Shown here piece after piece: positions 1 through 12,000 of a DNA stretch of 64,000 nucleotides. Made by a program: the position numbers and the translations under genes. Location of the stretch: NCBI GenBank assembly GCA_008508345.1, contig QNGE01001308.1:62001-126000 (forward strand), written 5' to 3'. A model generated the notes under the pieces. The model worked only from the letters and a program-made list of their open reading frames with translations, made no database searches and had not been told where the DNA came from. The DNA comes from Paragonimus westermani. Its lineage: Eukaryota > Platyhelminthes > Trematoda > Plagiorchiida > Troglotrematidae. How positions within the stretch are numbered: the first letter of the stretch is position 1; every line of letters begins with the position of its first letter.

Positions 1-640
1 GTCTGTGGCTATCAAGGTAAATGTTTGCCCCCGTTTGTAACGGCTCTTGTGCTATGATTGTTCGCGTTTATGTAATTAATTCTTTTTGCTAACATCGTGA
101 CTTTTTACAAGAACCACCTTTGTCCATTTGACATCTATGTGAACACATGTGGTTGATTAGTTCTTCACACAAAGTAATGCGAAAATGTTGCTTGTTGTTC
201 TCCAGCTATCTGTCTCTCGTAAATTCAAACAAGTTATCGCAGCGTCTCGTTGATTCTCTCAGATCCTCTGGTTTCCAGTTAGTCATTGTTTCCATTTAAG
301 GTGAGATTAATCCATGGACATGAATTAAGGTTATCTTCCGAGTTTTCGTTCCGATTGTTCAGGCCCGTCGTGTATGCTCGTTCAGTTCCCAGAACTTTAA
401 TTACCTGGTTGTTAAATTCTGTTGCCTTAAAGATCCCAGTCCACCCTGTTTCCACCGTCGGTTTATGGATCACCAGGTTTTGCTATGGTATAGGGGAACA
501 TCAGTGAATTCGTTTGAGTGTGACTTAAATGTCTGTTCCATGTTCGCCTCCGTCGCGTCAACACTAATCTTATGACCTCCCTAGCAGTTCTTAGTGCTTC
601 CGTTCGCATTTTTTTTATTTCTCCAAATTGTGCATTTTAG
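1..640 (+). other. Intron tail upstream of the first visible CAD exon
   Basis: No CAD-like coding sequence is visible here, so the preceding synthetase exon must lie beyond the left edge. The segment ends in a T-rich tract and the acceptor tttag directly before 641. The short open frames in it show no recognisable similarity. Confidence 0.7.
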
Positions 641-934
641 GTGGCGTGTCATTTACGAATCGTCGGCGAGTGTAACATACAGTTTGCATTGGACCCGCAC
701 TCTCTTACCTACTACATCATCGAAGTCAACGCTCGTTTGTCACGTAGTTCCGCTCTGGCCAGCAAGGCTACGGGCTATCCACTGGCTTATATTGCGGCCA
801 AATTATGTTTGGGACGCAGTTTGCCAGAGTTAACCAATGTGGTCACCGGTGGTCAAACGACTGCTTGCTTCGAGCCCAGCTTGGACTATTGCGTGGTTAA
901 GGTACCTCGGTGGGACTTGAGCAAATTTACCCGG
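641..934 (+). CDS. CAD: CAD exon 1 of window: end of first synthetase ATP-grasp half
   Basis: Encodes residues 1-98, phase 0 at both ends. The stretch begins in the central part of the first ATP-grasp module and carries the hallmark [11 protein letters not shown] followed by [20 protein letters not shown], where the family binds the metal and nucleotide phosphates (Glu and Asn of EVNARLSRS). It then reads through [23 protein letters not shown], near identical to animal CAD. The acceptor is the tttag ending at 640 and the donor is gtgagt at 935. The true coding start is far upstream; the exon is internal and the GTG at 641 is not a start codon. Confidence 0.95.
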
Positions 935-3900
935 GTGAGTTGAGACCGCGGACGCTCACACGCTTTGTTTAAACACCGCTCGATTCACAATGTCGTTGAT
1001 CGTAGTACAGTGTAGTAGTAGACAACCCAGACACATTGTGACATTGGATCTGAGTTGTGTGATCTGGACTGTATACCCACACCGTCTCACTTTCACAAAC
1101 TGATTCAATCAGGCAAGCGCTACAACCTTGTAGCCAAATAACAAGCTCTTGAAATCTGGTTCAGTTAAATGTAGTTTGATCTCATGCATGTTCTCCCTCG
1201 TAAGGGTTTCCTAGCACTTCAGCTGACCTATTCAATCACGGGGACACGCATCTCTGTTGCATATCTAAACAGAAGCCTTCAACAGGCCCAAACCTGTCAA
1301 TCAAAATTGCGTAGTCCGCGCGACGTATCCTACGCGTTTAGACCTTGAACCGATTAGCATTGTAGATCACTTGTTTTCACCTTTTGCGTGCATCTGTTAC
1401 CTGTTCTATGCATCTGCCAGTTATACTTTAAGGGCTAGATCGCTGTGACCTGACTTTACATCCATTGCTTCCCGTCGTCTGACCTTTGTGTTCACGTTGT
1501 TATGGTCTTTACTCATCCTATCTTATCGACATCCACGATTTCGATCCAGCCCTAGTCGTGTATCATTCATCTTCAGATGCAAATATAAAATTCCACAAGT
1601 TTCCATTTAATTGCTCTCCGTCTGTAACCACAGCGTTCTTATTTAAGGTACTCATCTTATCAAAGTTGATAAACGGTTGAGTTTAGCTGCTAAATTTGCG
1701 AGTGCATTTTCTAAATGTCCGGGATACTTACAGCAAGATAGCTGGGATCATAAGCATTGCTTCTCAAGAACTTGTCGACCCATTCGTGTTGCTACGGCCT
1801 CACTGCTACACTGTTTTGTTGAGCGTACATCCGGCCACATCACCTAGCCGATAATCCAAACAACCCTCAGGGTCGCCAAATCAGTACTTTGTTATGCCAG
1901 AGTTTTCGCATTCCTGTACACTTTCGATTGCTTTGCGCCACTGTGTGCGTGGGGTATGACAGTTGGCACACTGTTCACTACATGTTTCTCTTATGCTTTA
2001 ACCTTTGACCTAATTCAGGCTGTTCGTGAATTCCAGTGCGTTTGCTTCTACAGTCCGCAGTGTGTCGCCAACTCTTTTCTAATGGTATGATATCCGTTTG
2101 CACTGGTCTTTTTGGTTTTTGCTACGCTTATCGCACACATCAAAAGGCTTAGAGATAACTACTGACATTCCTGAGGTCATTCCATTGTGGAACTAATTAG
2201 TTTGTGCCAACTTTTAGAATACTTATCCTACGTTCTCGAATTCACTTTGGTACGTACCACATTTCTGATCTTTTACAAATTTTACTCACATGTTTCGAAC
2301 ACCTATTAAAAACTTTCACCGGATCTGGCATAAAATCCAACGATGATTACGTTGGCTGACTGTTATCTTCCCATGAACCGTTTAGATCTTAGCATAAGAA
2401 TACTGTACGCGTAAGTTTGTTTCTTTTGTTCTTCCCCGCATGTTACACTTATTACTCGTTAGTCATCGTTAAAATCATCGGTGTCCTGGATCACAGTACC
2501 TGAGGGTATGACTGAACTTTGAAATGGTGAAAAAGCTACCTTTGAATGTACATTTCCTGTGTTGCCGGCGTCGTTCTGGTCGAACACAGCAAAATTTGTG
2601 GAATCACACATATCGAAAATCATCAGTTTCTTAGCGAACTCCGTCCTCATTATTGTTGATTTTATGGCCTCAGTTAGAATTGATACTTCCCATTGTCTTC
2701 GTGAATATGCCCTAAACACATGCGGTGATTTCCAGTTAATTCTCCATCTTTTCATGTTCATAAAAAACGAGGAGGCGAATTGCTGCATACAATGAATTCC
2801 TGTTCGTTTTCTAAATATTTGACAGTCCATGTGAGTGGCGTAATGACTTGGTCTCATTGTGTGCGGTATTTTCCGTCGATTGGCTCAGACGGAATGTTTC
2901 ATGAAGTCGTTACTAACTTTTAAAAAATGCACGATGGCTTCTTTCCAATTTCAACCGAATAATGCTCCAATGTAGTAGTACGAACTTCAGGGGGTTTGTC
3001 ACAGCGAGACATGTTCAGCATGAAAAATTAGAGCGGTCCTTACTCACGCTTCTTGTCATTCGCAGACGTGGCCTTCTACCTTGTCTATCCGACAACGCTA
3101 AACGAATTTCCTTGGAAAGTACGTTCGAAGCAGAACTAAAGCGCTTACTAAGGATTCTTCGTTCTACCGCCTGTCCCAAGAGTTCCGTCGCAAGAGGAAC
3201 GAATGCCACTCTTTGTGAATACTGTCGATAGGATGAAAGGCTCATCAAGCATTCCAGCTCATAAGCGACGCAGCGGCCGACTTGATTGCACGGCCTGCTG
3301 CAATCAACAGAGCTTGTTAGGTCATTCCGCTTGCAACGAGCGACGCCATTCTGTTTGCCCAATATTGTCAGCACATCCTCGGTCTATTCCTTCGGCCTTT
3401 CTTGTCGTCCTTAAATTGGCTCCACGGCTGGATGATTATCAGAAAAAATGACGAACTATGTTACGCTTGCTGCTACTCCTAGATGGCAAAAAATGTTTTG
3501 ACAAACCTATGCATGCATTTCTACTTTTATCTGTATTCGTGGATGCCATCTTCGTGATTGTCGCCGATTCTGACTGTTGCGAACATATTGGGAGGTGGGA
3601 GCTGTTTTTTAACAAATTCATCAAATTCTTTCTTGAGGAAAGTCAATAATGTCACGGCTACGGACTCGTCCACTTTGACAGTGCAATATCTGAAATCGTC
3701 TTCAGCACCTCAGGTGGATGATTGGACCGTCCCCAACCCTGCAGATGACAACTCCCGACCTTGCTCAACGATGCCAACATGAGTTTCGTGGGCCGTAACT
3801 AGGCCGTTACCTGATAATATCTGTCTTCCAACCGTCCTAGGCCACAATGAACCTTGTAAGGTGTGGTAAGCGGTTTGTCAGCTTTTCGAGTACAGAACCT

Positions 3901-5906
3901 ACTCACATTTTACTTACCTCAGTTACTAACATCGAAATTTATCTCATCTAGACAACAACAGTGGACTATGACGTAGTTGACGCAAGCTAACTGGAGGAGA
4001 CATAATCCGGGCACATCCCTATGGCAAAATAATCGATCTTTTCACTAGGCCTGTTAAACGCTGTGTGGTCTATTCTTTTAATGATAAAATTACTAATGGA
4101 TTTTCTAGTCCGAATGTACATAATCCTCACCTAAAATTGTTGTGTGTGAGCATCGAGGATTGAATTTTTATTCTAGCCAAGCCTGTGATGACTGATAATG
4201 GAAAATCTCCAGTGGTTTGACTATGTGGTTTATCAGAGTGCCTGCAGCTGTGCAAATTCACAAAACAACTCAGTTGGTAACCTGCTTTCTTGTTATGTGT
4301 GTGCAAATTGCTTCCTCCAGTTGTTCTGTTATGCATCCTCTTCCACGTTGGGGGCACGAACCGTACCGCACAAACGTATGGTAGTTTCGAAGTCTAATTA
4401 TCAATCGAGATATCGTCGGTAGTGAAAAATTGAAAGCTGAATCCAGTTTGGATGGACCGGCATTTCATATCGATCACCGAGAACAGCGTAGTTCACAATA
4501 GTATGATAGATCCCAAAGCACATGGCAGGCAAGTAGCTGTCAAACTCTGGCAGGTTCTCTAGTTCTTGGGTACGCGGTTAGCTAATGAATATATAAACGT
4601 TGCCGGGTATGGACGACAGAAATGACTAGACTGGTTCGAATGCAACAGCAGGTCGTAATTGCCTCTGGTAAATTTCTAACTGGGATCTTGACAATTCCCT
4701 AATGAAATGTTCACAACTAGAATGGGACTAGGCGTGGTAAACGAAACATTGATCTGATTACTATGTTTGTGAAAGTATTCCGAAGGTGGCGTACATCAGA
4801 GTTGGTCGGAATAAACATGGATGTTTGTTGCCATGGTTCGTAGACCACCTGTAAACTGGTCTCTATACAGTTAGTTTGTTCCGCGCCTTTTATGCCCGAA
4901 GGATTCTAGGTGACTTTTTGGTCATTTTTTCCTTGATTGCGTGTATGATGGGCTGGCTGTTGTGTGCAGATGATGGGTAGGCCTTCAATTCATTCATACC
5001 CTTGCCATAATTACTTCCGTTTGCCCCTTTCGCTCTATCTGTTTTCCGTCATACGGGTTAACGACAAGCCGCGTTTTTTCTTCAAGTTTCTAGCCATTGT
5101 CAATTATTTCACAATCGAACACCACCCACAGCCTTTGCGTCCAGGTAAGCCTTTCGGCTAGCCCACTTTGAAAGGAAGCGCTAGACTCGCGTTTCGCTCT
5201 TATTAGAGCTTATCAGTGGTGCATATCCTTGTCGGGATCGGAGTTTGCACTCACGTGTGGGTGGTGTTCATTTGTGAAATAACCCAAATCCTCGAACCCT
5301 CACCAATAATTTTAGTTACCATTTTTTATTTATCGAGCTCCGTATCAATTATCTATATAATTTTCAATCAGTTGTCAGTTCCTTCATTAGCTTCCATTAT
5401 ATATGGTTTTTGCATTGAACTGTTCAACGTTGTGAGCACATTCCCACAAGTTTTACCATCTCCTACGGTTTCCTCCATATCATCAGTCTTTTTTAGTTGC
5501 TTCAACTTTACCCTATCAACGCACATGTACTCACACTAATGTTTGCCGCCTTCAATGTGGTTGTCTGCTGCTTTTTCCATCCACTAACTAAACGAATAGC
5601 AACTATACTACCAAGCATGTGCGTGAGCGCTGTATTTGTAAGAAACGAATAACAGGTTAAGGTTGTGTACTTTCAGTTGAAACGAATTTTGCAGTATCCC
5701 TACGATACCTGTTGCAGACATTACGATTGCAAACTGGAAAAGTATATGGCTGATATTACTTGGCTCACTTAACCATTTTTCGTCGTTAACCACTCACGTG
5801 GGTTTCGGCATGATTCAAACTGATTTCGAATCCTGTCGTCTGTTTGTGCGGACTACGGCTGTCTGGGTCATTCGTTTATAATTTTCTTGCATTTCTCTCT
5901 CTTTAG
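935..5906 (+). other. CAD intron 1 (5.0 kb)
   Basis: Bounded by gtgagt and ctttag. No coding similarity seen. Positions about 5206-5260 hold a short segment also found near 63005-63050 (listed as a repeat). The remaining open frames, including a 132-codon one on the minus strand at 2459-2857 and a 119-codon one at 3015-3374, have no recognisable domain, and I regard them as chance. Confidence 0.75.
5206..5255 (+). repeat. Short dispersed repeat, copy 1 (partner near 63,005)
   Basis: The segment around gtgcatatccttgtcggga has a diverged counterpart at about 63005-63050 reading gtgcatatcctcgtcggga. Similarity also surrounds a caggtaag motif roughly 60 bp upstream in both copies. Family unknown. 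Confidence 0.5.
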
Positions 5907-6212
5907 GTCACACGCGACATTGGAAGCTCAATGAAGAGCGTAGGTGAAGTGATGGCAATTTCACGGTGCTTCGAGGAGGCAATGCAAAAGGCGTTGCGTA
6001 TGAGCAGATCTGATGTCTCCGGATTTGACGCGACGGACCACACGGCTGACTCTCGTTTGTTGGCCGAACCGACAGATGAACGGATCTTCGTGTTGGCTGC
6101 AGCACTGCGGGAGGGCTGGTCCGTGGAGCGAATACATGACCTTACTCAAATCGACAACTGGTTTTTATATCGATTTGCTGCTATTGCCCAATGTCAAACG
6201 GAGTTAGAGGCT
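5907..6212 (+). CDS. CAD: CAD exon 2: synthetase, start of oligomerisation region
   Basis: Residues 99-200, phase 0 at both ends. Reads GSSMKSVGEVMAISRCFEEA, the strongly conserved block that closes the first ATP-grasp half. It continues through the helical region (RIFVLAAALREGWSVERIHDL, then IDNWFLYRF) typical of the carbamoyl phosphate synthetase oligomerisation domain. Acceptor ctttag ends at 5906; donor gtgagt begins at 6213 after the Ala codon. Two open frames on the opposite strand here are shadows. Confidence 0.95.
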
Positions 6213-7429
6213 GTGAGTATTCCTCATTGTGTCTTTTGATTCATTTTGGCAGAAATGGTGTGTTACGTATAGATACCTATACTACAACGCTTGATCGTAG
6301 TGTTGTGAGCTAAAACTGCAGAATTCAAAAGAATTCCTCATATTGACTGATGAGCCGCCATATTCCTTCCGTAGAAAGACTGCTAGTCAGGATCTGTCAA
6401 AAGCGATTATTTCTTAGAAGCGGTCTCTCTTGATTGCTGACTACTCAGCTTGTTCGCCAACGGAATTTAAGACCATGATGGAGAGCATTTATGATCTGTT
6501 TGTAAAATTGTACTACCGTACTACTTTTGCTTCTGACTGTTTTTTTTATATTTCGTTTGTCCTCTCCAAGATGTTTTCACTTGCGTTTTGCTGACTTCAA
6601 ACCAACGTTTCGCTCTCTGCACTTTTTGTGAACTAAGGCACGCTGCTGGAAAGACGACGGTATCTTCGTTGAATTTTTGCACGTGTCAGGTCCGTTCTTT
6701 GTGGTTTGTGTTTTGCAATACTCGGCTGGCATAAGTGGACGGTCTTCGTTCCTCAGTCCTGATGTCACAGTAGCATATCATTTAACACGCAGTGATTTCA
6801 GTCGCGGTTGATTTTATCCGCTGAACTTGTCGAAGTTGTTGACCATTTGTCAAGCAGGAATTATGGACCACGTCTGGTAAATGAGATCTTGTCAGACAAC
6901 CGCTTATGTTTAAACTAAGATGGAGATCAAGTGATGTCCACTTTTCACCGCTGATTTGTGGTCCGAAATGTATCCGGGTTGATTGAAGTGGCATTTGTGC
7001 CTGTAACGTCGTCCAGATAATGACACTAACGGCGTTGGGACAGTCTAGCCTATCTACAAAGGGAGTAGGCCAGCTGTATCGCGTTGTTTTAAATGGATAC
7101 TTCGAAATATGAAGATTGCAGTGATAAAAAGCCACGGCCTCTCTAAGGACTATCGAATCAAATTAAGGCTACAACTGAGGTCCATAGGCGTGTCTCAGGG
7201 TGCTCCCCCTCTCTCTCTCACTGTAAGTTCGTAATTTTCGGAGAAGCTCCACAGACTCGTACGAATGTGGTCCCTATTGTTTCTGGCGGGAGAGGACAGT
7301 TGTGTAGGTTTGACCGATGATCACAAAAGACCTCGCAGTTGTCCTGTTATGAGACATCACGCAATTATCGATCGTACCAGCTTGTAGACGATTCTGCTAA
7401 TTACAAACCGTGTTGTGCAATCCCAAAAA

Positions 7430-7790
7430 CTAATTCCTGGGTGGCTATAGCAAATCGTTTTTAGGAAGTTGACCACTGGTTTTTGCTTTCCATCGCTCGC
7501 AAGTAAGTACGCATTGAAGAGGTTAGGAAACGGTTATTTGGTAGTGAGCACCAAACGATTTCCTATGTTCAGTGTTTAGATATGCACAAGCTTAGATAGT
7601 TAGGCCATGTACTAAGGATGCCAGCTAGTGGTGTGCCACACTGAGCACTCTTTTCCGACGCTGCGGCCGACTGGCGTTAGATGTGACGTGAAGAGATCGC
7701 CACCTGGCGTAAACAAACGAAACCATTCACCAAGGAGTTAGCCAGTGTAGATTGGATTCGTCTCTCGGAGTGTGACTCTAGTTAAATGGA
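7430..7790 (+). mobile_element. Decayed LINE (non-LTR retrotransposon) C-terminal fragment
   Basis: On the + strand a frame broken by several stops reads IARK..VRIEEVRKRLFG, then LR*LGHVLRMP, ALFSDAAADWR, ATWRKQTKPFTKELASVDWIRLSE. This order matches the C-terminal tail after the reverse transcriptase in common fluke LINEs, where RWLGHVLRMP, RALF, GGQ..TW and L..VG..RL recur. At least four in-frame stop codons mean it is dead. The reverse transcriptase itself is not visible upstream, so the copy is 5'-truncated or too eroded to read. Confidence 0.75.
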
Positions 7791-7837
7791 GATTTCAGGT
7801 TAGATTGCAAATAATCGAGCCTAATTGTGGGCTACTA

Positions 7838-8150
7838 CTATTGTTTGATCGAGTTGTCTGTGAAGTGAGTACACTTATTGACGCGGAGCAATGAAAACTG
7901 TACGGTAGCTGTTGTGCTGATGACACTTTAGTTTCACTTATAGCTCTGCTTTGTGATTACGAAATGTGAGCACCTTAATGCTGAATGTTTGAGCACAGAC
8001 GTAGTTGTTTTCTTGGTCCCCTCTCTTCCGTTTTTCTCATTTCCACTTTTTCTTGATTAAGGCTTGTTTTTTCTTGGTCATTGTTTGACAGTTAAACATC
8101 ACCGCGAACCACTGATCTGTTGCCGACTTTGTTGATGATGTTGATGTGGG
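7838..8150 (-). repeat. Unnamed interspersed repeat family, copy 1
   Basis: The reverse complement aligns along about 300 bp with 55432-55753 and more weakly with 9785-10015 and 63694-63865. Shared landmarks (in the 55-kb orientation) are a CAT-rich start, a tract beginning with the gap before gtggttcgcgg or gtggctcac, an AAG/GAA-rich centre, acgtc followed by cattcagcat, and a 3' part with ctcacttcacagacaactcg. No coding potential. It looks like a non-autonomous element. Confidence 0.6.
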
Positions 8151-8676
8151 TGAGGCGGTACTTCACCCTGAATGAATATCACTTTTGCGCCAAACCTCTT
8201 TCTCCGTTATTCATTCAGCTTTTCTTGTCATTGTGTATTGCTCTATAATATAACTACTGGTATGCACCAGCTTGGTCGCAGAATGAATGCCACCTAAAAG
8301 GCATAAGAAAAGAAAGATAACAAAATGTGAGTTAGGGGGAGTCATTTTTTAAGTGCTGACTAAGAGCTCTTTTGCTTTAAACAGGTAAGAAGTCCACCAT
8401 GGTTTTTGGCAACTGTTCGTCTATTCAGTTGTGCAGAACAGGATTTTCGTTCATTTCTTATGCTTCATAGTCATATACCTGCCATGGTTTGGCTAAGAGC
8501 CGAAAATCTTTTTGGCTGTTCAGATGCAATATACTTCGTTTAGGCTTACTTTCCGCCTCCCGTTCATCAAATATTTCTGTACTTGTGTCACTGTGACTTC
8601 ACTCCTTCATCCTGCAATGTAAAATCTAATAATATGTCTACAGCTATCTTTTTTTCCAATCGTCTTCTCATTTCAG

Positions 8677-9082
8677 CTTCACGAAGGCAGTTTGGCGAAA
8701 ATCGGCAAGTTGTTTAAGTCTTCTCAACTCGAAGATGCTCGCGACTGGACCGCAAACTCCTCTTTAGCCGCACTCTATCAACTAGTGTGCGCCAAACGTC
8801 TTGGATTTAGCGATAAGCAAATCGCAAAGTCGCTTCGCTCCTCTGATTTATCTGTACGAGAGGTCAGAGAAGAGCTACATTTGGAGCCCGTTGTACGTCA
8901 AGTGGACACCGTTGCTGGCGAATGGCCAGCAACTACGAACTACTTATATCTGAGCTATGCAGACTTGCCTCTGGCGCGTGTTTTGCAGCTGGGAGAGTGC
9001 ACTGGGCTGACAGCTTTTACAAACGCAGCAAGACTATGTCTTAACCCTGTTGGGAAACACGATGTGCAATTCAAACCTAAAA
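8677..9082 (+). CDS. CAD: CAD exon 3: synthetase oligomerisation domain and linker to second half
   Basis: Residues 201-335 plus one base. Contains [15 protein letters not shown] and [20 protein letters not shown], diagnostic of the end of the oligomerisation domain. It ends HDVQFKPK, which joins to exon 4 as [10 protein letters not shown]. That join fixes the donor as gtaatt at 9083 (phase 1). Between LSY (residue 294) and HDV (328) there are 33 residues where human CAD has about four, an in-frame insertion at 8959-9057 with no splice signals at its edges. Acceptor tttcag ends at 8676. Confidence 0.93.
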
Positions 9083-12000
9083 GTAATTCCTTTTTTTTAT
9101 CGCCTTGGTAACGCTCGACTTAATGAAGTATGGATCGTGTACCATAGTTTGGAATGTACACTGTCAACATTTAAATTCGTGCCCTCATTTCCAATGCGGG
9201 TTAAATCTTTGTTCTCTTTCTGCCATTGATTGCACATAGTTGCTAATCCGTTGGTTGCTATTCCTGTTGCAATATCACGGTGCCGTCTGGTTCCACCTAA
9301 CCAACTTAAAAACGTGCTATTTTGCATCACATCTGCTGATCACTTGTTGACTACTGACCTCCGTCCATCATTATCGGCGATGGGGTATTGCGCCTTTTGA
9401 TCTATTAATGTATGACTGTGCTGTTAAAAAACTCCCGTGTCATTGTTGTGGTAACGGACCGTGTCGAACACTGGCAATGCTGGTCTAATCATCCATTTTC
9501 ACTGCCATACTCTGTCTTCCTCCTTCGGTTATTTCAAAACGCATTTGTTCTAACAGACTGTCTCCATCTGCCACGGCTTCTCAGATAGTGGGGCTGGTGT
9601 CGCCATTTCTGATGTACTGTTTGAGAACGCCGCTGTGTCTTTCGTCAAGGCTACAACCTATGGCAGCTCTTCGTTGATGTATCCTTGTGTTCGGCCATCC
9701 TCCATTCGGCTGAATCGTCCAGACCGCAAAGCCAACTTTGCTGAGAGAAGTGGATCTTCAAGTAGTGCCTGCTTCACTTCTGTATGCTAGGACTGATGAC
9801 GCCTTACTTTCACTTACAGCCCGGCTGTTCGGTTGTAAGGTGTAGACACCTTGATGGTGAACGTTTTCACCATAGACATGATTTTTTTTATTAGTATGGT
9901 ACTCTCCCTTTCCTTTTTTCCTTCTTAGCTATGGCTTACTCTTTTCTTCATGGTTGTTTGTCAGTTAAGCTTAAGCGCGAACCGTTGATGTATTCCTGTC
10001 CTTGATGGTAAATGATGGTCTACTGAGGTCCTGCAAAAGATTCACCCTAGTCGGAGTAGGTGGATTGGGTCTATGGGGGATATCCTACGTGTGCACGGCG
10101 TCCAGTTCACATTAGTGTGAGGGACCCATGTCCTTCATCAAGTGTGTTATCGGAACAGAATCGCGCGCAAGCAGATTTCGTTGTATATTCAGCTCTGTTC
10201 GCAATCATACGGTGCTGACTTGTTCTCCATTACTTACCGAATAGGTAGTGACTTGCGAAAACGGCCGTCAATTGATCGTACTGCCGGTGTTTTGGTTAGA
10301 GGGTGAATGATCGTATTACATATTGCTCTTCCTGTCCTTACGAAAAAAACTAATCAGTCTGGGAGGCTTGGATGTACACCGTCTCTTGAACGACAATGCA
10401 TAGAGACCTTAGGCACTCATACCACTGGAGGGCTTCAGCCAATCCACGAATATTGTTCATAATTGCCCTTGTTCACAGCACTTCTCTTATGACTGTCTTA
10501 AAAAGACGTTTCCCGGATATTCTCACCAGCTCTTTATATGTTCAGGAATTATGTATTAGCCGCTAATTTCCATAGTAATTACTATTACTGGTTCACGATC
10601 AGTGATTGCTGTCACGTCTGTCGGTTACCGGTTGGACTTAACTTCCTCGTTGGTCATTCTTGCCTCTGAAGTGACTTCTTCCTTTATGTCATCACCATTG
10701 ACCATGCGCTGGTTTAAAGCCGTGGCAGGTCCCGTGATCGGATTAACGTTTTCTGGACACCGCCGAGTTACCCCTCTTGATTGCCACCACTTCAACTGTT
10801 ACTAGGTTATACTGTTGGGTCGATTGTGTTTGTTTTTTTTTGCATAGGAAATGATGCACAACAACCTTGCCGGGTAAGCATGGTAACTCATGTCAACAAG
10901 ATGCTCGGTGGTAGGGTTCTTTATTGATCAACCTGTTCCTCATCCAAGTCGGTCGATGTTCCCTCGTTCATTTTACTAGTTATTTGGTCATACGTCCAAT
11001 ATGTCCGATTGTACAACAGGAGACGATCGAGCAAACCAGCATATGGAAAACATACCAGTAATATTGTAAGTGAGCGCATGCAACCAGTGATTAGATTGTA
11101 GAAATCGGTGCGGAAAATTGCCTTCCTCGTGCTTCTCATGATGATGATCTGCCCAGTAGTTGCTGTTGTGACTATTGTCACGTTTACCTGGTAAAGAATT
11201 GCATTGCTGATTTCATAGATATCTTGGTGTATTACTTCTTCTGCTCAGTACTGCCAAAGTAGCTCGTGGCAGCGGACTAGAAGAGTTGTCTTCTTGCCAA
11301 TCCTGATCAATTCAGACGGAATGTCGTCATATTATGTAGGTTTGATGCAGTGGAGGCAGTATACAGGCTGATAAAATTAATCAACGATGGGCTTGTTGTG
11401 AGATTCTTTTTTTAGCAAGCAAGCTCTTTGCGTGTACGATTGTGAATCGGCGACAACGTTTTCGGTTCATACTTTTCCCCCTATTTTCCTTCAGCCTGGT
11501 CCGTTCGTTAGCGATTTCATCGCTGGATGAGTTCATAAACATTCTGCCTGAAGTGCATAATTAGTCAGTGGATAGTTGGCAAAGTTTCAGCTAATAGTTC
11601 TCGTTAAATCGTGCGATTGGCTCGGCCCCACTTCCCACTTTCTTAAACGCTTCACTTTTCTCTTTGGAGGAAACCCGCGTGAATTTTATGGGGTATGCTT
11701 GCTTTATTTCTGGTTGGTTTTAAGTCCGCCAACCCGGTCGTGGTTTTATATTTGTCTATTCCTTCGCGTATCGATTGCTAGGTTGTTGATTAAACAACGA
11801 AGCTGTTTCGATCTTTTTTGCAGCAGTTGAGGGATAACTCTGCATTATATACACTACTTTATAACGGTCGTGAGCCTGACGTCGATTTCAACTAGTTATC
11901 AGATCGTCGATGAAAATTTTGTTTCCGACGCTTTTTTTCTTGTAAGGTGGCTGAACTTTACACTCTGTGGTCTTCACTATCGCTCGATTTTTGATCTGGA

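Larger units (their letters stand above)
6213..8676 (+). other. CAD intron 2 (2.5 kb)
   Basis: Contains a decayed LINE C-terminal region (about 7430-7790) and a minus-orientation copy of the unnamed repeat family (about 7838-8150). The first 1.2 kb shows nothing recognisable. Confidence 0.75.

Noticed and set aside
2459..2857. 132-codon minus-strand open frame in intron 1
   Set aside because: No recognisable domain, no splice-linked partner, and several overlapping frames of similar length nearby; consistent with chance.
3015..3374. 119-codon minus-strand frame in intron 1 considered as a transposase
   Set aside because: No DDE or zinc-finger pattern and no terminal repeats around it.
8959..9057. 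A missed intron inside exon 3
   Set aside because: No GT at the start and no AG before the point where similarity resumes; the segment is in frame and free of stops.
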